Assembly: GCA_003118195.1 (NCBI GenBank) | Contig: BEXV01002277.1 | Span: 49,360 to 61,965, forward strand | Length of the DNA stretch: 12,606 nt | DNA from: Hemicentrotus pulcherrimus | Lineage: Eukaryota > Echinodermata > Echinoidea > Camarodonta > Strongylocentrotidae | Reading direction: 5' to 3' | Shown here: one piece after another, positions 7,363-12,606 of the stretch | Position numbering within the stretch: the first letter of the stretch is position 1 | How the letters are laid out: each line of letters opens with the position of its first letter | The notes under the pieces: generated by a model | What the model was told of the DNA's origin: nothing | What the model saw: the letters and a program-made list of their open reading frames with translations, nothing else | Databases searched by the model: none | Translations under genes and position numbers: made by a program

Positions 7363-7963
7363 TCACGGGAGTGCATGAATCACAGTGTCATCATACCCAT
7401 CATCAAACCCATGTGCAGGAATCACAGTGTCATCATTCTGATGTGCAGGAATCACAAGTTCATACGCATGTTCATCGTTATCAGATTCGCTCAGCACAGA
7501 GTCATTATATGGATTCTCTGTTCCTGTCATTGTCGTCTGTCTCATACTCGTCAGACCTGTATCTGTCGTCGAGGATGAATCATGGAAACAGCAACACAGG
7601 TGTTCCTGCAAGCGCGCACGGCTTTGCGGTTGTCGAAGAACGTAAAAAACAAAGATGAAGAATCCTTGGAGAGAGTTGAGTAGAATGAAGATGACGTGGA
7701 CTGCAAGGTTTAGTTGTTCGATCACGGTAAAGTATCCAACGAGCCAGGTCAAACCAAGTAGGAGGAGGACGCCAATCCCGTTTGTGAGACGGCGCATGAT
7801 CTCGAGGCGGGCTTCTGATTTTAACTCGCTAGCTCTCCCGCCACCTGGTTTGATGCGCATGAGACGACGCATAACGAGAGCGAAGATGATCAGGTTAAGA
7901 GCGAGAATGAAGGCCATAGGGATGAGCAGACCGCCCACGAGAGGCCATTTCTGAAGAAAACAG
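7363..7963 (-). CDS. Adhesion GPCR, last exon: TM5-TM7 and cytoplasmic tail
   Basis: The exon follows an acceptor (TTTCAATTGCACAG) whose AG is at 7964-7965, opens with the last base of a split codon and runs to TGA at 7363-7365, giving 199 residues. It starts in extracellular loop 2 (CFLQKW) with the conserved loop cysteine. Next come TM5 (GGLLIPMAFILALNLIIF), a basic loop, TM6 (GVLLLLGLTWLVGYFTV) and TM7 (HVIFILLNSLQGFFIFVFYV). The LTW and LNSLQGFFIF motifs are hallmarks of adhesion (family B2) receptors. After TM7 come basic residues and a CCC cluster, a possible palmitoylation site (inference), then an acidic serine/threonine-rich tail ending in repeats of (E/D)xVIPAH type. Subfamily and ligand cannot be told from this part. 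The downstream neighbour is an opposing LINE. Confidence 0.9.
7371..7465 (-). repeat. Three copies of a ~25-bp coding repeat in the receptor tail
   Basis: Similar blocks (ATGTGCAGGAATCACAGTGTCATCAT on the plus strand) occur at 7371-7394, 7411-7436 and 7441-7465. On the coding strand they give ELVIPAHQND, DTVIPAHGFDD and DTVIHALP, the last ending the protein. Spacings of 40 and 30 bp point to an unstable minisatellite-like tail; 30 bp keeps the frame and the 40-bp step includes extra GFDDGYD-type sequence. Confidence 0.75.
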
Positions 7964-8610
7964 CTGTGCAATTGAAAAGGGAAAAAATAATCCTAATAAA
8001 CAGATAGACATAATGCTAATCCAAATTCTAGTAATGTGCATACATAAAAAAAGGTTGCAGGAAATTAAACAATAGCAGTGATTAAAGACGAGGTAACCGA
8101 TACCAGAAAATATTCTTGTGGTTTACTCTGATAAGTGCAAGACGAACTCATTTACTATATGCCTTTATTCCACGCTATACTTCAATGTTGTTTTACTCTA
8201 AACCATATCTCCGGAAAGAAAAAAATCAATGTCTAATCGATGGATGTTTGTATTTCAAAAATGTTATCAAAATATCGAAAACTTGCTTAAAAATACAACT
8301 GACATGCATACTCATACAACGTTCATTTACAGTTTTGGTTTGAACGATAAGCTCAATTTCTTTGGCTTTCTTTCTTTTGTATACATTCGTACTAATTTCA
8401 ATAGTTGAAGATTTTTAGGGGGATGAGCTATATTTTATGTAGAGCACTAAGTTTGCTTTATATCACGAATATCTGAATATCAGGAGATGAAACCATATGT
8501 TCTTAAAATAAATTAGACAACGACATATTCTCTAAAAAGAATAATAATATTATCATACTTAATTACGAATGTTTGCTGGATAGCATGGGCATAATGTAGA
8601 GAGTACTTAC
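7964..8610 (-). other. Intron between receptor exons (647 bp)
   Basis: It is bounded on the coding strand by GTAAGT (8610-8605) and an AG at 7965-7964. Both borders leave a phase-2 junction that rebuilds a TAC tyrosine codon. The interior is AT-rich with no identifiable element. Confidence 0.8.
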
Positions 8611-8677
8611 TAGTCTGAGTTCAAGTAATTCTGTCTCGAGATAACACCAGTTAGGAGCACTATCGCAGCAGGTATTC
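8611..8677 (-). CDS. Adhesion GPCR, 67-nt exon: end of TM4 and extracellular loop 2
   Basis: This exon was found by searching for the missing TM4-TM5 link. A good acceptor (TTTTGTTTGACAG) is followed by 67 nt and a near-consensus donor (GTAAGT). Entering in phase 1 and leaving in phase 2, it exactly matches both neighbours. With the split codons it reads GIPAAIVLLTGVISRQNYLN, then SDY, joining WG from the previous exon to CFLQKW in the next. The WG(I/V)P motif at the end of TM4 and the short loop before the conserved cysteine fit adhesion receptors. Confidence 0.9.
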
Positions 8678-9188
8678 CTGTCAAACAAAACATTGATATC
8701 ACATGCCTAATTANTATAGAACGCAAAATGATATTCTACGTTACATGTTATAAAGTCGGATCAAGAACACAAAAAAAAAAAAAAGAAGGCCATAATCAAG
8801 AAAAAAAGGACAAATTATGTTCCAGTTAGCGATGAAATGTAAATAAACCAAAGATGAATAAAAACGTAGTGATAAAAAAAATAAATAGCAATACTTGACT
8901 CATTGATTGATTGATTGGCTGATTGAGTTCTGTTTCAATATGAACATGATAAGCGAGTGCAAACTATTTATAAATTCAATAATTAATATAAAATTTAAAA
9001 GAGTAATACATTATTTTATATAATAGACGAAATATAAATAACGAAGAACTGAAGATGATTGCAGAACATTGTTGACCTGAATGTTAACACTGAAACGGAG
9101 GAGTTTGCTAGAATCAAGGCTCTTCAACTTGGTTGCATGAGAAAATGCCTTGGGAGTTTCGGATTAACTAGTTATAACAACAATTTAC
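8678..9188 (-). other. Intron between receptor exons (511 bp)
   Basis: The donor on the coding strand is GTAAAT after TGGG and the acceptor is TTTGACAG. The interior holds a poly-A run near 8770, a TTGA microsatellite at about 8903-8917, and an ambiguous base (N) at 8714. No gene is seen. Confidence 0.8.
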
Positions 9189-9472
9189 CCCATGCAATGA
9201 TGGAGGCTTTCATCACGAAGAGTGGGATATACGAATCCATGACACGGACAACCATTAGGAACATGTTTATCCCTTCAACGCCCATCCATGACATCGATGA
9301 AAGCGCTGTGAAGTGGAGGCCGGCGGCGATGACTCCACACAGACCTGGGCCGACCTCAGGTTCTCCGGGATATCGGTCGAGTACTGTCATGATAATGAAG
9401 AAGATGTACAGGAAGAGGAGCGTGATGCAGAAACACATCAAGATCGTGATGGGCTGCAAGTGACGAAGTTTC
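9189..9472 (-). CDS. Adhesion GPCR, exon for ICL1 end, TM2, TM3 and start of TM4
   Basis: The exon begins after a strong acceptor (CTGTTTCTCTTTGCCACAG) and ends at TGGG|GTAAAT, 284 nt, entering in phase 2 and leaving in phase 1. It reads KLRHLQPITILMCFCITLLF (ICL1 and TM2), then a loop containing EPEVGPGLCG whose cysteine is the family's conserved extracellular one. Next are TM3 (HFTALSSMSWMGVEGINMFL), VVRVMDSY and the start of TM4 (KASIIAWG). The WM-x-x-EG motif in TM3 and the KLR entry to TM2 are typical of adhesion receptors. The next upstream exon (TM1, GPS/GAIN) is not found, so the gene continues beyond the right edge unless it is broken. Confidence 0.9.
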
Positions 9473-9548
9473 CTGTGGCAAAGAGAAACAGCGTCAAGGT
9501 ATTAAGGAAGTACTGTATAATGTTTTCAGAGATGAGTAGGTGAGTTGA

Positions 9549-11037
9549 TTATACTGACCTACTAAATACATTGCAATTGAAGTTAACGGAATTACTTAAT
9601 TGAATAAGTATATTATTTATATAAGTGGGAATATTATCGTTACTAATTAAAGGACCATTATTGCTAGCTATATCGGAAATTTTGGAAATGTTTGATTCTG
9701 CAGTATATTTATTTTTTTCGAAAATAACCACATTTAGTTTTGTCAACATTCAGGGACAACTTATGTGCTTTTAACCAGTCATATATATTCTTAAGCTCAT
9801 TATTTAAAACGCGGACAGTATTATTCAAATCTTTGGATGAAAAAATATACTAGTGTCATCAGCAAATTGATGGAAGGTTAATAAGTTAGATGATTTACAA
9901 AGATCATTTATGTATAAAAGAAATATCAGGGGGCCCAGTATCGATCCCTGAGGTACCCCAATAAAGACATTTAACGAAGAAGACAAAACACCGTGGACAA
10001 AAGTATGTTGAACCCTGTTTGAAAGATAGTCTAATGCAATCCCTCGTATCCCACATTGTTGTAATTTAAATAAAAGTATCGAGTGATCCATATAATCAAA
10101 TGCCTTAGATAAGTCTAAGAAAATCCCTATTATATGTTCGTTGGCTTGAAATGATTATAATATTTTGTGTTGGACTTTTAACATAACATGTTCACAGGAA
10201 TAGCTAGGTCTAAATCCATATTGAGTGTCACTTAAAATATCGTTGATATATTTCAAAATTTATATAACCGATCGTTCAAGTAATTTCGAAAAACATGGTA
10301 AGAGGGATATGGCCATATGGGTCTATAGTTTACAAATTTGCCAGGATCGTCTTTCTTGAAAACAGGGATTAATTTAGATTCATGGATAACCCGCTTAACA
10401 ACTTTACAGCTTACATTATCGATTCCACAACTTGCATTACTTCTGAGGTATTTACTGACATTGATTAATTCACTCGTATGTACAGGTAATAAAAAGATGG
10501 AATCAACAACACGTGTTCGACAATAAAAATGAGAAGAATGAATAAATTGTGGTACCGCGTCACTGACAGTTTTTGCAATATTAATAAAATAATTATTGAA
10601 ATGATTTGTTATTTCAATGGGCTCAGTAAATAATTTTCCGTTACATTGAAATGTTTTTGGAATTTGACTTTTCTTTTTTCCCAATAATTCATTAATTGTT
10701 TTCCAGGTTTTTTTAATACTATTTCGATTCAATTGTAACAAGTTCTTATAATATTTTTGACGAGCTCTACGAAGGGCATTAATAACTTTATTTATATGTT
10801 TTGTGTTAATTTTCTCTCATCACTTGTACGTCTTGTTTGACAAAATGTTTTAAAACATTTTTTTTTTCTTAATCAATTTCAATATTATTTTGGTAACCCA
10901 CGGTTTCTTATTTTTTTCTTCTCTTTTTTGTTGATGAAAGAGGAAAATGTTTATCATACAATTTAAGGAATATATTCATAAATAAGGTATAAGCTTTATC
11001 AGCATCCATACACCTTAGTACGTCACCCCAAACTTGG
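9549..11037 (-). pseudogene. LINE ORF2 fragment: linker and reverse transcriptase
   Basis: From high to low coordinates the minus strand reads WGDVLRCMDADKAYTLFM and FPLSSTKK (linker), then WKTINELLGKK, then IPVFKKDDPGKFVNYRPI (RT start), SDTQYGFRPSYSCEH, FLDLSKAFDYMDH (first catalytic aspartate), GVPQGSILGPLIFLLYINDL, FADDTSIF (catalytic DD pair), and IYDWLKAHKLSLNVDKTK. These fall in several frames, so frameshifts separate them. The copy stops near where a KFLG motif would follow; the rest of the C-terminus is not seen. Confidence 0.85.
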
Positions 11038-11044
11038 CTGCGTG

Positions 11045-11105
11045 CCACGTACATGCACGTGGTCTCACTCTCACTTGCCCGTGCGCACCACGTACATGTA
11101 CGTGC
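11045..11105. repeat. Two CACGTACATGTACGTG palindromes next to the piggyBac-like element
   Basis: CACGTACATGTACGTG at 11089-11104 is a perfect 16-bp palindrome. CACGTACATGCACGTG at 11046-11061, 43 bp away, is the same motif with one base changed. The interval is GC-rich and unlike the LINE around it. Palindromes with a GTACATGTAC core occur in the subterminal regions of some piggyBac-like elements, so they may be part of this insertion or of an older one. Confidence 0.6.
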
Positions 11106-11298
11106 TTAAAGCATTGCACTGTCAATACCGTAGCACTGCATAATGCCAAGCCCTACTGTGTAATTAGCACTGCAATGATGTTATACAGGATTTGAACAAT
11201 AGCTGGCGCTCTTCAACACAAAAACTCCTGGCTTTTTTAATGACTTTTTGTACAGTTTAGTGAGCTGTGTACGTGTGTGCTAAGCTATTAAAACTTCC

Positions 11299-11309
11299 AA
11301 AATGGCGGC
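11299..11309 (+). promoter_or_regulatory. YY1-type motif AAAATGGCGGC
   Basis: The sequence CCAAAATGGCGGCC matches the animal YY1 core and overlaps an ATG at 11302. It lies about 40 bp before the transposase-like frame, so it may have served as a promoter or initiator element for the piggyBac-like gene. Activity is inferred from the motif only. Confidence 0.35.
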
Positions 11310-11343
11310 CCCCACCGTTCACTTCGGAGGTCCAGCATAATGG

Positions 11344-11739
11344 ATGATACATTTTGATGACAAAAGTGAAAGTGATTTTAGTGATTGTTCGAATATTTCA
11401 GAAGGCGAAGAGGAATTTATGGATATAGGGAGTGAGTTTGAAAATAAAAGTGAAAGATCTGGTGATGAAAGTGATGTTGTAATCCCACTAATGGATGTTG
11501 GTGCGAGTCCAAGCAGGCATTCATCTTCGCCCATCCCTCCCAGAAAGCGATGGTCTTCTTCTCGATATCTTCCTACTACCGGAGATGGTAGGGATGGAAA
11601 CAACCTATATATATGTATAGCCCCATTCAATTATGACTTCCATAAAACTAAAATTATAACGAAAACAATAGAAATAAAGGTAAAAAAAGTATGTAAGCCA
11701 TGTATACATGAATATCATTTTTCCAAAAAAGTGCTGTAG
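11344..11739 (+). pseudogene. piggyBac transposase-like remnant, N- and C-terminal ends only
   Basis: The 131-codon frame begins with a highly acidic serine-rich region (SESDFSDCSNISEGEEEF), then SSSPIPPRKRWSSSR, as in piggyBac N-termini. It ends with VCKPCIHEYHFSKKVL, which resembles the last part of the C-terminal cysteine-rich domain (C-x2-C-x3-YH). At 131 residues against roughly 500-600 for intact transposases, the catalytic aspartate core is absent. An ATG at 11340 would open the same acidic frame only if the T run at 11352-11355 had one base fewer, so a frameshift near the original start is likely. An in-frame ATG at 11302 is cut off by TAA at 11338. Confidence 0.55.
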
Positions 11740-11814
11740 CACAGGGGGTATGAACGCGTCTTAGGCCATTAGCAGTCAAGTGGTTAATTCAACAACAACA
11801 AAAATATTAATCGT

Positions 11815-12525
11815 TAAATCATTTGTATAAACACCTCTCTTTTAGCAGAAAATTGGCATGTGATCAGTTATTGAGGAATAAAAAATACCTGGAGTAATAT
11901 CATTGTCATTCGTTAATATGTTATCAATAATTAAAAGGGATGAGTTGGTTACACGGGTTGGAAGGTTAATTTTAATGTAAAAGCCGTGTGACGCAATTAT
12001 GTTCATTAGAGTAATAATACTATTTGAAGTAATTTTCAATAAATCAATATTATAGTCACCAAGGAGATAGATTTTTTTATTTTCCTTAGAAAGTTCTTGT
12101 AATAGTTTATCAAATTATGTCATATATTGATATAAATTGGACTTCGGAGTCTGTAGATTACACCAATTACTATACTTTTTAATCGAGGTATATTAATTTC
12201 AACAAATACAGTTTCACATTAAGAACACTGGGATTCAAGTCATCCCGTAATGGATAAGACAACTTTCCATCTAAAAATATTCCCACGCCTCCTCTACCAA
12301 CTGTTCTGTTATTATTAATAAAGTTATATCCATCCAACATGTAAAAATTTTCGTTTTCTGAATTCAGCCACGTCTCTGTTATACCAATAGCTGTAAAATT
12401 TAAAGAAAGGCTGCTAAGGTAGGCAGAAATTTGATCAATTTGTTTGGCCATACTCCTCGAGTTAAAGTGTATAGCACTAAATTGTACTAAATTTGGATCT
12501 ATAGACTCTTTGAATTCATCTTCTT
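11815..12525 (-). pseudogene. LINE ORF2 fragment: apurinic-type endonuclease domain
   Basis: The minus strand reads VQFSAIHFNSRS, then SLNFTAIGITETWLN (with the catalytic glutamate of the ITETWL motif), VGRGGVGIFL, VIGVIYRLRSP, IYLLGDYNIDLL and SSITDHMPIF. This is the EEP-type endonuclease of LINEs in the correct order, broken by frameshifts and stops near 12120-12175. It is separated from the RT part by the piggyBac-like insertion. Confidence 0.85.
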
Positions 12526-12526
12526 A

Positions 12527-12606
12527 TGCCGAAAGGGTGGGTGGCCTCGCGTCGCTGCGCATTGACTTGAACGCAACCATTCGTCCGAAGCCCACCCCCC
12601 CCCCCC
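12527..12606. repeat. GC-rich edge segment with the shared 13-mer and terminal poly-C
   Basis: TGCCGAAAGGGTG at 12527-12539 repeats the left-edge 13-mer. It is followed by GGTGGCCTCGCGTCGCTGCG, ATTGACTTGAACGCAACC and CCGAAGCCCA, then 12 C residues (12595-12606). The segment is far more GC-rich than its surroundings and abruptly ends the LINE coding trace at about 12525. GGGTGGG near its start can pair with CCCACCC near its end. It may be one unit of a poly-C-containing satellite or the end of a G/C-rich MITE. Confidence 0.5.

Larger units (their letters stand above)
11106..11787 (+). mobile_element. Internally deleted piggyBac-like element
   Basis: TTAA occurs at 11106-11109 and at 11784-11787, the target duplication typical of piggyBac. 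Inward from the right, the minus strand reads CCACTTGACTGCTAATGGCC. Inward from the left, the plus strand reads AGCATTGCACTGTCAATACC. These align with small gaps as diverged terminal inverted repeats. Inside is a short frame resembling the two ends of a piggyBac transposase without its catalytic core. The flanking LINE coding trace stops on both sides of the insertion. The left boundary is uncertain because the palindromic block 11045-11105 outside the TTAA is not LINE-like. Confidence 0.6.
9549..12525 (-). mobile_element. Decayed non-LTR retrotransposon (Jockey-superfamily-like LINE), interrupted by another element
   Basis: Read on the minus strand, the segment gives an endonuclease followed by a linker and a reverse transcriptase, in the order of LINE ORF2. 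Many frameshifts and stops make it inactive. The 5' side is lost at about 12525, where a GC-rich unrelated sequence begins. On the 3' side the coding trace fades at about 9549, so the RT C-terminus, 3' UTR and tail are missing. It sits in the intron above the first visible receptor exon, in the same orientation, ending 76 bp from that acceptor. Motif order and sequence resemble CR1/L2/Rex1-type elements; the clade is not certain. Confidence 0.85.

Noticed and set aside
7371..7954. Plus-strand open frames over the receptor's last exon
   Set aside because: Shadows of the minus-strand coding exon, whose transmembrane motifs and phases are decisive.
9059..9543. Plus-strand open frames over the TM2-TM4 exon
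   Set aside because: Shadows of the minus-strand exon; no domain of their own.
11319..11630. 103-codon minus-strand open frame inside the piggyBac-like element
   Set aside because: Antisense to the acidic transposase-like frame; its serine-rich content is a by-product of the other strand.
9473..12606. TM1/GPS exon of the receptor within the LINE-containing intron
   Set aside because: Searched for a GPS-like cysteine/tryptophan motif and a TM1 segment in the minus frames; only LINE and piggyBac-like traces were found.

Overview
The window looks like nuclear DNA of a metazoan, probably a marine invertebrate and possibly an echinoderm or another non-vertebrate deuterostome (a low-confidence guess). 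Reasons: AT-rich sequence, spliceosomal introns with GT..AG borders and matching phases, an adhesion-type G-protein-coupled receptor, and a dense load of LINEs, a tRNA-derived SINE, MITE-like elements and microsatellites. No bacterial operon, phage, CRISPR or rRNA was found. The only clear host gene is the 3' part of an adhesion GPCR on the minus strand.

Layout. 1-31: poly-C edge and a 13-mer that recurs near the right edge. 38-295: a short motif repeated three times about 110 bp apart. 702-2286: three tandem units of about 640-715 bp. Each carries a 124-bp indel-free cysteine-containing block that ends like a splice donor, and the first two units also carry small palindromic sub-repeats. 2287-2557: tRNA-derived SINE. 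2560-5336: mostly unexplained AT-rich DNA with a microRNA-precursor-like hairpin at 3080-3172, a perfect 18-bp palindrome and a possible inverted-repeat element at 4182-4502. 5339-5640: 3' end of a minus-strand LINE. 6075-6255: MITE with 18-bp terminal inverted repeats. 6459-7130: 3' end of a plus-strand LINE.

Receptor gene. Three minus-strand exons (9472-9189, 8677-8611, 7963-7363) join in phase and encode the end of intracellular loop 1 through TM7 and a cytoplasmic tail, about 316 codons. The middle 67-nt exon was found by reading splice sites and phases. The upstream exons (TM1, GPS/GAIN and ectodomain) are not seen. The long intron above the first visible exon (9473 to beyond the window edge) holds a decayed Jockey-superfamily-like LINE in the same orientation as the gene. 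A deleted piggyBac-like element (TTAA-flanked, about 680 bp) lies within that LINE.

I see no convincing new multi-gene system. The leads most worth checking are the hairpin at 3080-3172, the tandem cysteine-block units with their palindromes, the repeated motif in the receptor tail, the palindromes beside the piggyBac-like element, and the poly-C-containing sequence at both window edges.
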